64,000 nt of DNA from an uncultured Caryophanales bacterium (GCA_947571655.1 CANOYR010000005.1:1-64000); one strand, 5' to 3'. Numbered from the stretch's first letter, positions 35,147 to 46,230 are shown. Made by a program: numbers and translations. The notes: generated from the sequence alone by a model not told the origin.

Positions 35147-35920
35147 ATGAAAAATAAAATACTTTTATTATTAGTTATTGTTTTTTTGATAGGTATTATT
35201 TATTCGACAATTCATATTTTAGAATGGGCGGAAGATAATCATAAGACAACACAACAAATTGAACAGATTCAAAATATTGTTGAAGTAGAGGAAATTGAAA
35301 CAACTGTTGCTGATACAATCGTTGAGGATGCAGTCCATAAAGAGGAAAAATTAATTGGTGTTGATTTCATTCCCTTATTAGAAATGAATCCTGAAGTTGT
35401 TGGGTGGGTTCAAGTGAAAGGAACCAGTATTAATTATCCTTTCGTTCAACATACAGATAATAGTTATTACTTAAAAAAATCTTTTGATAAAAGCTATAAT
35501 AGTGCTGGATGGGTTTTTTTAGATTATCGTAATTCTACTACCAATTTGGATCAGAATACAATTATTTATGCTCATGGTAGAGTAGATGGTACTATGTTTG
35601 GTACTTTAAAAAATACAATGAATCATGAGTGGCTTGATAATGAAGAGAACCATATTTTGAAGATTTCTACACCATCTTTTAATTATGTATTTGAGGTTTT
35701 TAGTATTTATCATATTAAAACTACAGATGATTATTTATTTACTAATTTTAATACCGATGAAGATTATTTAGATTTTATTCAATTAATTACGAATCGTAGT
35801 ATTTATAAGTTTTCTACAATCGTGGGTGCTAAAGATAAGATTGTAACTTTATCTACATGTTATAACAGTGCAGAAAAGATGGTATTGCATGCAAAACTTA
35901 TTATGGCAGAAAAGAGGTAG
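35147..35920 (+). CDS. class B-type sortase
   Basis: 257 aa with an N-terminal membrane helix. NPEVVGWVQVKGTSINYPFVQ and NSYYLKKSFDKSYNSAGWVF are class B hallmarks; His in IIYAHGR and Cys in TLSTCY. Class B enzymes normally carry an Arg in the strand after the Cys; here that strand reads AEKMVLHAKL, with no Arg. It closes the pilus operon and may attach the finished pilus to the wall, if active. Terminator directly after. Confidence 0.85.
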   Translation: MKNKILLLLVIVFLIGIIYSTIHILEWAEDNHKTTQQIEQIQNIVEVEEIETTVADTIVEDAVHKEEKLIGVDFIPLLEMNPEVVGWVQVKGTSINYPFVQHTDNSYYLKKSFDKSYNSAGWVFLDYRNSTTNLDQNTIIYAHGRVDGTMFGTLKNTMNHEWLDNEENHILKISTPSFNYVFEVFSIYHIKTTDDYLFTNFNTDEDYLDFIQLITNRSIYKFSTIVGAKDKIVTLSTCYNSAEKMVLHAKLIMAEKR

Positions 35921-35957
35921 AAGCATTGAATTTTAATTTCAATGCTTTCTTTTTTTG
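35921..35957 (+). terminator. terminator of the pilus operon
   Basis: AAGCATTGAA (35921-35930) pairs with TTCAATGCTT (35938-35947), followed by TCTTTTTTT. Confidence 0.8.
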
Positions 35958-35999
35958 GTATATTTATAAGTAGGGTGAAATTTGTTAGGGGGACTTTGT

Positions 36000-36698
36000 T
36001 TGAAATTACTTATCTTAAATCTAAAAATTTTATTTTGTTTGTTTTTATTATTCATTATTTTATTATTTTTGATTTCTTCTTCTAAAAGTATTGTAAGAGG
36101 TGTTTCCTTTTCTAAATATGATTTCTTTTTTGATGAGCAAAATTCTATTGATTATAAATTTGATGATTCTGAGAAATTTTATTTTCCTACTTCTGTTGCT
36201 ACTCTTTCTTTTCAGAATTATAATCTTACGATTCCAATTGCACAATCTAATGATAATTCTTATTATTTGAATCATTCTTTAGATGGGAAAAAAAATGAGT
36301 TAGGAAATCCTTTTTTAGATTTTAGAAATCATTTGGAAGATCGAAAGATTTTGATTTATGGTCATAATTCAGAAACTGTTTCAACAGAGTTTCATTTTTT
36401 AGAGGAGTATCTTAATCCTATGTTTTTAAAGAATCATTCACTTATTTTTTTAGGTATTGGTGAAGAAGAGACTCGTTATCAGATTTTTTCTGTTATCATT
36501 GTAAAAGATGATTTTCAGCATATGAAACTGGATTTTAATGATGAGGATTATTATACTCATTTACAGTGGCTGAAAAGTAATTCTGTTTTTGATACTGGAG
36601 TTTTAATTAATGGTAGTGATGATATTTTAATTTTACAGACTTGTTATTATGATCCTAGAGATTCTTACTTGTTGGTTGTAGGAAAGAAAGTAACGTAA
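36000..36698 (+). CDS. second class B-like sortase
   Basis: 232 aa. The start is TTG 36000, six bases after GGGGGA; no ATG fits. N-terminal membrane helix (about 5-27), then a class B-like domain: LTIPIAQSNDNSYYLNHSLDG, NPFLDFRN, His in LIYGHN and Cys in LQTCYYDPRDSYLLVVG. A possible Arg is in DPRD, nearer the Cys than usual. It lies beyond the pilus terminator, so is probably transcribed at a lower level by read-through or on its own. Confidence 0.75.
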   Translation: MKLLILNLKILFCLFLLFIILLFLISSSKSIVRGVSFSKYDFFFDEQNSIDYKFDDSEKFYFPTSVATLSFQNYNLTIPIAQSNDNSYYLNHSLDGKKNELGNPFLDFRNHLEDRKILIYGHNSETVSTEFHFLEEYLNPMFLKNHSLIFLGIGEEETRYQIFSVIIVKDDFQHMKLDFNDEDYYTHLQWLKSNSVFDTGVLINGSDDILILQTCYYDPRDSYLLVVGKKVT

Positions 36699-36725
36699 AG
36701 TAACTTTTTAATTGATTAGATTTTT

Positions 36726-36754
36726 TTGACTTTTTTGGATTAAAAAGGTAAAAT
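36726..36754 (+). promoter_or_regulatory. promoter of the iPGM-like gene
   Basis: TTGACT (36726-36731), 17-base spacer, TAAAAT (36749-36754). The same boxes and spacing recur at 41169-41197. Confidence 0.5.
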
Positions 36755-36783
36755 TACTATAGGATGGTAGAAGGGATGATAGA

Positions 36784-38223
36784 ATGAAAAAGGCAGTTTT
36801 GTTTTTAATTAATGGATTAGGAATTGAACATAAAGAATCTTGTGATATTTATAGTAAAGAAGTTATGCCTGTGATGGATCATTGTTCTATTTCTGAATTT
36901 TTTACTACAGTTGATTCAAAAGCATTTAATTATGCAACTGGATATCAGACTTTTAGTACAGGAAATACAGATGCTTTGGCGTTTCCTTTTGTTGATAAAG
37001 TTGTCGATGAGAATACATGGAATCAAAATTCAGTTTTTCAGTCTTTAACAACTATGCTAGGAAGTCCAGAAAGTGGTTCTCTTCACATTTTTTGTTTTTT
37101 GGATAGTCCAAGAATTAGTGATCATTTAAAATCTTTTGTTACTTCTTTAAATACCAATAAAACTGTTTTTGTTCATGCAATTATGACGCATCCTACGATG
37201 GATGGATATAAGGCAATTTCAAAACTTCTTTATAAGTTAAATTATGAAACGTTACCTAATATGAAACTTGGTATGGTTTTTGGAAAAAATTTATTAACAA
37301 ATGAGGGTAGACTTAATGAGTTCAATGATTTGGGCAGAATGTTATTTCGTGGAAATGGAGAAAAGTGGACAGATACTGATCAGAAAGTGAATTCTCTTCG
37401 AACTTTTAAGATTCTTCCAAGTGATGCGAAAGCCTTTTGTGTAAATGATCAGTTTTCATTGAAGACCAATGATATTGTTTTATTCTATAATTATGAAGAG
37501 GTAGATTGTTCTAGATTTATTGAATTGATGAATCATCCACCCACTTTTTTTAATAGTCAAGTTGCACAAGGAACACTTCATTATTATTCTTTATTTCCTC
37601 TTCAAAATACAAGTATCGTTCAAAATATTTATGGAAATGTAACGTCTGAATATTCCTTATCTGTTGCTTTAAAAAATATAGGAGCCAAGGCTTTGATTTT
37701 GATTGATCAAGAAAATTTAAATATTGCTAATTATATGGTGAATGGACTTTCTCCTACGGGAGATGGTACTGTTGAATATGCGTTAACTGATTCTGGTATT
37801 TTGTTTCAGCAGGAGCAGATGAAGTCAATTTTAGAAAATGAGAAGTATCAGTTAATCATTATTAATCATCGGATTGATTCTTATCAAGATGAAGTTTCAA
37901 TGAAACAGGCAATGACACAGATTGATCAAAATTTAGAATTTATTAAGAATTTGTGTAAGGACCGATATTCTTTGGTTATTTCTTCTTTATTTGGGATGAA
38001 AAAAGAGATATTATCTAAAAATCAGAAGGAGGTATTGGTAGATTTTTCAAATACAGTCCCAGTAGTTATTATAGATTCTAATTATGATAAAAGAAATTAT
38101 GCAGTTGTTTATGGAAATTTGTATACTTTGTTAGGAACTGTTTTGAAGTTGATTTCTTCTGATGCAAAGGTAGATTCTCTTTTAAGGAAAAAAGGCTTTT
38201 TACATAAGATGTTATTTAAATAG
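36784..38223 (+). CDS. alkaline-phosphatase-superfamily-like protein, degenerate iPGM
   Basis: 479 aa, soluble. The opening AVLFLINGLGIE resembles the LLILDGWG start of cofactor-independent phosphoglycerate mutase, and ATGYQTFSTGNTDAL the following metal-site region. A late segment GLSPTGDGTVEYALTDSG also recalls the family. Key metal ligands look replaced (Asn for the first Asp). Probably an enzyme of the same fold with another job, or a catalytically dead relative. Not recognised beyond that. Confidence 0.45.
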   Translation: MKKAVLFLINGLGIEHKESCDIYSKEVMPVMDHCSISEFFTTVDSKAFNYATGYQTFSTGNTDALAFPFVDKVVDENTWNQNSVFQSLTTMLGSPESGSLHIFCFLDSPRISDHLKSFVTSLNTNKTVFVHAIMTHPTMDGYKAISKLLYKLNYETLPNMKLGMVFGKNLLTNEGRLNEFNDLGRMLFRGNGEKWTDTDQKVNSLRTFKILPSDAKAFCVNDQFSLKTNDIVLFYNYEEVDCSRFIELMNHPPTFFNSQVAQGTLHYYSLFPLQNTSIVQNIYGNVTSEYSLSVALKNIGAKALILIDQENLNIANYMVNGLSPTGDGTVEYALTDSGILFQQEQMKSILENEKYQLIIINHRIDSYQDEVSMKQAMTQIDQNLEFIKNLCKDRYSLVISSLFGMKKEILSKNQKEVLVDFSNTVPVVIIDSNYDKRNYAVVYGNLYTLLGTVLKLISSDAKVDSLLRKKGFLHKMLFK

Positions 38224-38277
38224 TAATAATTGTACATGAATTTTTCTAATTTTGCCATTCTATGAATGGTGAATACT

Positions 38278-39054
38278 ATGAATGTTTTAATTACAGGTGC
38301 TACGAGTGGCTTCGGTTTTGAACTTGGATGTTCTCTTTTATATCGAGGTCATTTTGTTTATTTTACATCTCATTTAGTACAACAAGTAGTTTTCCTTGAG
38401 AAGAGATTACAAAGAGAAGGATTTCTTGAAAATTACCAATGTTTTTGTTTAGATATTACAAATGCTAAAGATCGCAATCGAGTAAAAGAACTTTCTATTG
38501 ATTGTTTGTTTTGTAATGGTGCAATGGGTTTGGGTGGAAGTTTGTTTGATTTGTCTATTCATCAAATCCAAGAAAACTTTGATGTTAATGTTTTTTCTAA
38601 TTTGTTTCTTGTTAAAACTTATCTAGAGGATTGTTTTCAAAAAAAGAGGTTTGCGAAAGTTGTAATTACTACTTCTATGGCTGGATTGATGCCAGTTCCT
38701 TTTATGGATAGTTATTCAGCTACAAAGGCAGCTTTGATTTCTTTTGCGACAACTCTTTACTATGAACAAAAAATATTTTCTTTACCATATTCTATTAAAA
38801 TTATAGAACCAGGAATTTATCAGACAGGTTTTAATGAATTTATGTTTTCGACAGCAGAGAATAATTCTTTTTTTTCAAGTGAATCTTTTCGCAATTTGGA
38901 GTTAAAATTGTTTCATTTCATTTCTAAGAAGAAATATAAGAGTATTGTTAGAAAAATGGTTCGTGCTGTTGAGTCTTCTTCTAGTAAATTTATTTATCGT
39001 GCCCCGTTTAGTCAGAAGTTGATTTTGAAATTTTATTTAATTTTTTTTAAGTAG
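38278..39054 (+). CDS. short-chain dehydrogenase/reductase
   Basis: 258 aa classical SDR. Cofactor loop TGATSGFGFEL at residues 6-16, active site Ser in TTSMAGLMPVPF and Tyr-x3-Lys in YSATKAAL. ATG 38278 is chosen (GGTGAATACT before it); an in-frame ATG at 38266 is less likely. The long C-terminal part is basic. Substrate unknown and no pathway neighbours. Confidence 0.85.
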   Translation: MNVLITGATSGFGFELGCSLLYRGHFVYFTSHLVQQVVFLEKRLQREGFLENYQCFCLDITNAKDRNRVKELSIDCLFCNGAMGLGGSLFDLSIHQIQENFDVNVFSNLFLVKTYLEDCFQKKRFAKVVITTSMAGLMPVPFMDSYSATKAALISFATTLYYEQKIFSLPYSIKIIEPGIYQTGFNEFMFSTAENNSFFSSESFRNLELKLFHFISKKKYKSIVRKMVRAVESSSSKFIYRAPFSQKLILKFYLIFFK

Positions 39055-39160
39055 AGATGGATTTCTTTGATTTATTTATAAATTCTGTAGAAAATTTGTG
39101 GAAGTCTTGAATTTTCTTTTTTCCTGTAGTACAATAGCACTAATTTTAGGGGGAAAGATT

Positions 39161-40033
39161 ATGAATTTGTTCACAATATTTATATATCTATTTTTTGCAT
39201 TTCTTTTATTTTTGATTTTAAATTACTTTGACCGTACTGAGAAAGAAAATAATTTGATTCATGCAGTGATTCCTATCGTTTATGAAATTTTATTAGCAGG
39301 TATTTTTGTAGGAGAGTATGCAGATAGGATTCATCAAAATCTTTATTTTATTGTTATCTTTGAACTTATCATTCGATTGTACTATGTAAAGGGGATTTTA
39401 AGAAGAGATGATTTAATGAATTCTTCTTTTTATTTTCAAATTTATAGTATTTCTATTATTGGATGTTATTTCGTAAATGAATATTTTATTTCGAAGGTTT
39501 CTTCTGTTTTTCCAACAGCAGAGGAAATGAGAGTAGGTATTTGGTTATTTATTATTTTGTTTCTTTATTTTATCTTAAAAAAACATATTCATATTCAATA
39601 TCGGGAGCAAGAATCTACTTTTAAGGATCGGAAACAGGAGTATATTTTGGTTCAATATACAAGATTTAAGAATATTTATCAAAGAGAAATTAAAATGAAA
39701 GAGAAATCTCTTTATCCAATGCTTTATGCTATTATGGTTTATGAGAATTATAAAAGACCAAAGTTTTTTCGAAAATTAGATCGAATTCATTATCGTTTTA
39801 CAGGAAAACAGAAGAAAATGGGAATTATGCAAATACTTTCTCCTATAGAGATTGATGATAAGACAAGTGTTAAGATGGCGGTTAAAAAAATAGAAAAAAT
39901 AAATTCTGAGCTTTCTAAGAAAACAAAGAAGAATTATGCTGAGCAAATTTTTAATGGTTATTATATGGAGGAAGCCGAGGTCCATGAGGTACTAGAGATT
40001 TATCAAAGAATTGTTGAGTTTGATTCCTTATAG
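39161..40033 (+). CDS. membrane protein with lysozyme-like C-terminal domain
   Basis: 290 aa. Four or five membrane helices fill the first 140 residues, then a basic soluble domain. There, YAIMVYENYKRPKFFRKLD followed by KKMGIMQI resembles the AI-x-x-E ... GIMQI pattern of soluble lytic transglycosylases. The candidate catalytic Glu is in VYEN. ATG 39161 follows TAGGGGGAAAG. A peptidoglycan-lytic role requires that this domain face outward, which I cannot establish. Confidence 0.5.
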   Translation: MNLFTIFIYLFFAFLLFLILNYFDRTEKENNLIHAVIPIVYEILLAGIFVGEYADRIHQNLYFIVIFELIIRLYYVKGILRRDDLMNSSFYFQIYSISIIGCYFVNEYFISKVSSVFPTAEEMRVGIWLFIILFLYFILKKHIHIQYREQESTFKDRKQEYILVQYTRFKNIYQREIKMKEKSLYPMLYAIMVYENYKRPKFFRKLDRIHYRFTGKQKKMGIMQILSPIEIDDKTSVKMAVKKIEKINSELSKKTKKNYAEQIFNGYYMEEAEVHEVLEIYQRIVEFDSL

Positions 40034-40122
40034 AATTTTTTTAAGATAAGATTCTTATTTTTTCGTTTTTCTTTTTCCTAAAATATGTTATACTGATTAT
40101 AATAATATAGGAGGTGTTTGTT

Positions 40123-41136
40123 ATGCATTTGAAAGAGCTTAAACAAAATTCAAAGTTAAATCAGTCTTTAAAGTTAAACATCCGATGTTTATTTGCTGGT
40201 CTTGTGATGATGGGAATTGCTGTTTTATTGTTTGCTTGGGCTTATTTTATTGCTGCGAAAGATTTGGGGAAAGCTCAAAATTTTACAGAGTTACTTGCTA
40301 GTTCAGAAATGAAGGAAGGGATTTATACCGAATTGGTGGTGACTGATGAACCCTTTGTTTTTGCTGAATATGATGATAGTTTAACGTCTGATAAGTTTTA
40401 TTTTCTATGGAATGGAAATCTTACACATATTGGATATTTAGATTATTCTACTTATACTGATTTGAAAACAAAAACATCAGAGATGAGTTCTCCTACAGTT
40501 ACAGGAGTTACAAAGAAAATTCCTGAAGATGTTTTAGAAATTGCTATTGACACTTATAATGAAATGCTAGGGGTTAATCTTTTAACGAAAGAAAATTATA
40601 AAGAATATTTAGGTGATTATTATATTGATGTAGTTTCTCCTGTTGAAGACTATAGTATTCAATTAGTTGCTGGTGTTATATTTGCTATGTTGGCATTTAT
40701 CTTGTTAATTGTTTATTTCATTCGTTATAGGCAAACAAAAAAGGGAATTCGTTCTAGATCAGAAGCAGAGTGGAAAAAGATTTTTTCTGAATTAGATAGT
40801 GAAAATACAAAATTCTATAAGAAGTTAAATTTGTATTTAACAGAAAACTATATTGTTGATTTAAGTAATGGTCTACGGATTGTTGAATACAAAGATATTG
40901 TTTGGATGTATCAATTTCAAATGAGTAGATATGGAATCACAGTAAGTAAAAATATTGTTCTTGCAACTAAGAATAAGGAAAAAATATCAATTGCTAACAT
41001 GGATAATTTTATGAAGCGTTCTAAGAAAGATTTTACAGAAATTATGAATTTTATTGCATTAAAAAATGAGTCTATTGTTCTTGGTTATACGAAAGAGAAT
41101 AGAAGACAGATGAAAGATTTGTATGGGATAAAGTAA
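40123..41136 (+). CDS. two-helix membrane protein, unknown
   Basis: 337 aa, start after AGGAGG. Membrane helices at about 25-45 and 190-212 enclose an exported segment of about 140 residues. The C-terminal cytoplasmic half has KKLNLYLTENYIVDLSNGL, EYKDIVWMYQFQMSRYGI and NIVLATKNKEKI, like the DUF6709 type of conserved proteins in gut Firmicutes (recalled, not checked). An extended -10 TGTTATACT lies just upstream. Function not known. Confidence 0.55.
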   Translation: MHLKELKQNSKLNQSLKLNIRCLFAGLVMMGIAVLLFAWAYFIAAKDLGKAQNFTELLASSEMKEGIYTELVVTDEPFVFAEYDDSLTSDKFYFLWNGNLTHIGYLDYSTYTDLKTKTSEMSSPTVTGVTKKIPEDVLEIAIDTYNEMLGVNLLTKENYKEYLGDYYIDVVSPVEDYSIQLVAGVIFAMLAFILLIVYFIRYRQTKKGIRSRSEAEWKKIFSELDSENTKFYKKLNLYLTENYIVDLSNGLRIVEYKDIVWMYQFQMSRYGITVSKNIVLATKNKEKISIANMDNFMKRSKKDFTEIMNFIALKNESIVLGYTKENRRQMKDLYGIK

Positions 41137-41168
41137 GAAGAAAAGGATATCGATTGATGTCCTTTTAT

Positions 41169-41197
41169 TTGACTTTTTGGGCAGATTAAGATAAAAT
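41169..41197 (+). promoter_or_regulatory. promoter of the thioredoxin-like gene
   Basis: TTGACT (41169-41174), 17-base spacer, TAAAAT (41192-41197), the same design as 36726-36754. Confidence 0.45.
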
Positions 41198-41374
41198 TTA
41201 GAATATGTAAGAATTACATTATGAAAGATTATGAAAGGGGAATATCAAATTATAGAGTAGCTTGATACTTTATAATTTCGATTTAATATTATGGCGAGTA
41301 GAAGGGAAATTACGAAGAAAAAAAAGGGAGAAGTAATTAAAGAGGCAAAAATATCTGCTTTAGAAGGGGAAAAG

Positions 41375-42073
41375 ATGAATTCTAAAAAAAATGCTGGTAT
41401 TGTTATTTTATTAATATCTATGATTTTATTAGTCTTAATTCTTGTTTTTTTATATTTTGATTGGATGTTAGATGATGATGGTACAAATCATTTGACAGCG
41501 GAGGACTTTAAGAGAGAATATGAAAAGTTTAATGGAAAAACAGATTCCAATGGAAATTTGTATATGAATCTTTCTATTCCTTCCAATCATGTTGTTCAAT
41601 ATGCTAGTTATCAGCGAATTTTTTCGTTATTAGAAAGAGGTACAGGAGTAATTTATTTTGGGACTCCTCAGAATTTTCAATGTAGAAATTTAGTACCAGT
41701 TTTATTAGAAGCTGCTCAGGAAACTGGACTTGATACAATTTATTATCTTGATATTAGTTCTACTCGTGATGAAAAAGAATTAGATTCTTCTTTTGAGATT
41801 GTCACTACGAAAGAAGGTTCTACTAATTATCAAAAATTATTAAAAGAATTGGATTCTGTTTTGGAAAGTTATGATGGATTAGAAGATGATTCTATTAAAA
41901 GAGTCTATTTTCCAACGGTTATTTTTGTAAAGGATGGAGAAATTGTTTCTAGTTTTATTGGAACAAAAAACGAGAATTCAAGCGATGAGTTAACAGAGCA
42001 GGAAGAAAATATTTTGAAAACAGATTTAATAAAAAAGATGAATCAAGTAATTACTTGTGATGATGCTTGTTAG
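41375..42073 (+). CDS. membrane-anchored thioredoxin-like protein
   Basis: 232 aa from ATG 41375 (GAAGGGG just upstream); an earlier ATG at 41291 has no ribosome site but would add a basic 28-residue extension. One N-terminal membrane helix, then an exported domain with thioredoxin-like order: GTGVIYFGTPQNFQCRNLVPVLLEAA, TIYYLDI, YFPTVIFVKDGEIV (with the cis-Pro). Only one Cys remains at the usual CXXC place (PQNFQC), so a bacteriocin-transport-accessory-like or reductase-inactive role is possible. Ends in CDDAC. Confidence 0.6.
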   Translation: MNSKKNAGIVILLISMILLVLILVFLYFDWMLDDDGTNHLTAEDFKREYEKFNGKTDSNGNLYMNLSIPSNHVVQYASYQRIFSLLERGTGVIYFGTPQNFQCRNLVPVLLEAAQETGLDTIYYLDISSTRDEKELDSSFEIVTTKEGSTNYQKLLKELDSVLESYDGLEDDSIKRVYFPTVIFVKDGEIVSSFIGTKNENSSDELTEQEENILKTDLIKKMNQVITCDDAC

Positions 42074-42136
42074 AAACCGATTTCTTCTCCCAATGTTTCT
42101 TTATCGAAATATGAATTTTAGTAGGCAGGAGATTGT

Positions 42137-43510
42137 ATGAAGTCTTTTTTAAAAAGTGATCAATTATTTGAAGCGACAAATTTATTTTTGGCATCTATTT
42201 CCTTGATTATTCTAGGAGTTTTGATGCTTGTTGGCAGGAATCAGTTGTATTTTAGTGTTATCGATATTTTTATATCAATGCTTTTGATTTTAGGTATTTT
42301 TCAATTTATTAGATATTTCTTTTTAAAATTAAAACCACAGGATAAAAAAGTTACTTTTACACGTAGTTTTACTTATTTGTTATTTTGTTTGATATTGTCT
42401 TCTATTCGTGAGATTCCTCAATCGATTCTGCCTTTGATTTTTGCTATTTATATGTTGTTGAATGGTGGGATTAAGCTCTTAACTTATTTTGTTCTTTTAT
42501 TATCTAAGGCAAATGGTAGATTAATACAACTTTTTTTGGCATTTATTTATTTTATCATTGGATTTCCTTTACTTTTCTCTCCCATTAAAAAGGTAGATAC
42601 GATGCTTATTTTTATTGGGAGTTATATGATTTTATTGGGTCTTACTTATTTTTTTGATTTTTTAGCAGGTATTCTTCCTAGAAGAGTGAAGTCAAGAATT
42701 CGTCGCAGATTTCGAATTACTCTTCCTGTTTTTTTAGAGGCAGTTTTGCCTTATCAAGTATTAAGAGAGATTAATTACTATTGGGATAAGGAAGCTTTTG
42801 ATATTCCGTTGATTTGTGAAGAAAAAAAGAATGATGTTATTCCAGACTTGGAGGTTTTTGTTCATGTGGCACCAAGTAGTTATAATCGTTTTGGCCATGT
42901 AGATATTTGTATGGATAATGTTGTTATGTCTTATGGAGCTTATGATTTTACAACTTCTAAATTGTTCAACATGATTGGTGAGGGAATGATTTTTCAGGTG
43001 AATCGTGATAAATATATTAATTATTGTACGCATTATAGTAATAAAACTTTATTTTGTTTTGGGTTAAGGCTTACAGAAAAGCAAAAGTCAAATGTAGAAA
43101 AACAGATAGAATTTATTATGAATTCTGTAGTTCCCTATGAAACGATTTATGAGAAGGAAATTAGAGAAAAGGGACAAGTAAGTGAAAATTTTTATGATGA
43201 TTATCCTAGCAAATTAGTTTCTTTGACAAATGCAAAATTCTATAAGGTTCAATCAGGCTCTTTTAAAACTTTTTTTGTTTTGGGTGTTAACTGTTGTAAG
43301 CTTGCAGATAATATTATAGGTAAGAGTGGTATTGATCTTTTGAAAATGACAGGAATTATCACACCTGGAACTTATTATGAATATTTGAATCATGAGTTTT
43401 ATAAAAAGAATGGAATGGTGGTTTCAAAAATTATTTATAATAATGAAGTAATCAAGGAAAAGAAAAAATTTTTTTCTACGGGTTCTATTGCTAAGAAAGG
43501 GGAAAAATAG
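42137..43510 (+). CDS. HdeD-like membrane protein fused to papain-like peptidase domain
   Basis: 457 aa. Six membrane helices in the first 190 residues in the DUF308/HdeD pattern, then a soluble domain. It contains FGHVDICMDNVVMSYGAYD (candidate His) and, 150 residues later, FVLGVNCCKLADNIIG (candidate Cys). This order, His before Cys, is that of the permuted papain-like YiiX/YaeF amidases. Start after AGGAG. The pairing of these two parts is unusual and the substrate is unknown. Confidence 0.55.
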   Translation: MKSFLKSDQLFEATNLFLASISLIILGVLMLVGRNQLYFSVIDIFISMLLILGIFQFIRYFFLKLKPQDKKVTFTRSFTYLLFCLILSSIREIPQSILPLIFAIYMLLNGGIKLLTYFVLLLSKANGRLIQLFLAFIYFIIGFPLLFSPIKKVDTMLIFIGSYMILLGLTYFFDFLAGILPRRVKSRIRRRFRITLPVFLEAVLPYQVLREINYYWDKEAFDIPLICEEKKNDVIPDLEVFVHVAPSSYNRFGHVDICMDNVVMSYGAYDFTTSKLFNMIGEGMIFQVNRDKYINYCTHYSNKTLFCFGLRLTEKQKSNVEKQIEFIMNSVVPYETIYEKEIREKGQVSENFYDDYPSKLVSLTNAKFYKVQSGSFKTFFVLGVNCCKLADNIIGKSGIDLLKMTGIITPGTYYEYLNHEFYKKNGMVVSKIIYNNEVIKEKKKFFSTGSIAKKGEK

Positions 43511-43551
43511 TTTACTTCTTTCTTTTTTTTTGATATAATTTTAATAGATTT

Positions 43552-43625
43552 GCCGATATAGTTTAGTGGTAAAACAGGTCCTTGGTAAGGATCAGCGGAC
43601 AGTTCAATTCTGTCTTTCGGCACCA
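43552..43625 (+). tRNA. tRNA-Thr(GGU)
   Basis: Acceptor GCCGATA pairs with TTTCGGC. Anticodon stem GGTCC/GGATC encloses TTGGTAA, giving GGT. D-arm AGTTTAGTGGTAAAAC, T-arm GACAG/CTGTC, CCA encoded. It is the left border of the mobilizable island. Confidence 0.88.
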
Positions 43626-43705
43626 TTGGGAAATCTGTTCTAACTTTTAGAACTTTTTATACAAAAAGTATCAATTTCAAAAGAAGTTGATATTTTTTTG
43701 TGATT
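43600..43705 (+). repeat. left end of island: tRNA-Thr 3' half, spacer and terminator
   Basis: Aligns imperfectly with 49640-49755 at the right end and with the remnant at 1391-1475. It includes CGGCACCATT, AATCTGTTCTAACTTTTAG and a terminator hairpin TATCAATTTC / GAAGTTGATA followed by TTTTTT at 43668-43701. Read as attL of a tRNA-integrated element, this is inference from the repeated layout. Confidence 0.5.
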
Positions 43706-43724
43706 TAAAGAAAGGACAGATAAA

Positions 43725-44000
43725 ATGGTAAGTATAGTTAGTAAAGAATTACACTTTGATGAGGAACTAAGAAAGAAAATAGAGTTTATTTGTGATTTTT
43801 GTAATACAAAACCTACTATAATAAATGGTTGTATTAAGAATATTAAAAGAACCAATCTCTCCTACATAGAACCTCACAGAGTTATTATCAAAGGTATTAC
43901 TTTTCTAGTATTTAATTATTCCAAAACTATCTATATTGGAAATTTAAGAAATAGTATTGAAATAAAAGATTTAGAAAGTTTTATTAAATCATTAGATTAA
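43725..44000 (+). CDS. small CxxC protein at island left end
   Basis: 91 aa: a helical start (KELHFDEELRKKIEF), then ICDFCNTKPTIINGCIKN with a Cys-x2-Cys and a third Cys, then IIKGITFLVFNYSKTIYIGN. Could bind a metal. A decayed copy lies at 1515-1690, again just after a tRNA-type remnant, so the gene is a constant first gene of this element family. It might be a recombination accessory factor or regulator, though nothing proves it. Ribosome site AAAGGACAG. Confidence 0.55.
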   Translation: MVSIVSKELHFDEELRKKIEFICDFCNTKPTIINGCIKNIKRTNLSYIEPHRVIIKGITFLVFNYSKTIYIGNLRNSIEIKDLESFIKSLD

Positions 44001-44066
44001 ATATATTAAATTTAAATCAACTTCTCTTAAAATGACTTTAAATAGGTAAAAATTGGTAATTATGTC

Positions 44067-44094
44067 TTGACTTTACATTAAAAGAATCTATAAT
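44067..44094 (+). promoter_or_regulatory. promoter of the serine recombinase
   Basis: TTGACT (44067-44072), 16-base spacer, TATAAT (44089-44094), about 150 bases before the gene. That leaves a long leader. Confidence 0.6.
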
Positions 44095-44174
44095 AGGAAA
44101 GCAATAAAGGAAGTTTTATGTTTTTGTGGGGTTAATATAAAACAAATTTAATAAGCAACATAATGGAATTTATA

Positions 44175-44218
44175 GAGGTGCAAGACATAAAACCTAATGT
44201 CTTTGTCGCCTCTTTTTT
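44175..44218 (+). terminator. leader hairpin before the recombinase (attenuator)
   Basis: GAGGTGCAAGACAT pairs, with small internal loops, with ATGTCTTTGTCGCCTC (44197-44212), followed by TTTTTT. It lies between the promoter and the recombinase start, so most transcripts should stop here unless the hairpin is overcome. Confidence 0.6.
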
Positions 44219-44223
44219 GATAA

Positions 44224-46173
<1,950 letters not shown>

Positions 46174-46230
46174 AATTATGAGAACCTTTATACTTATGAA
46201 GTTTGTAAAAGGTACGAATAATTTTCAAAA

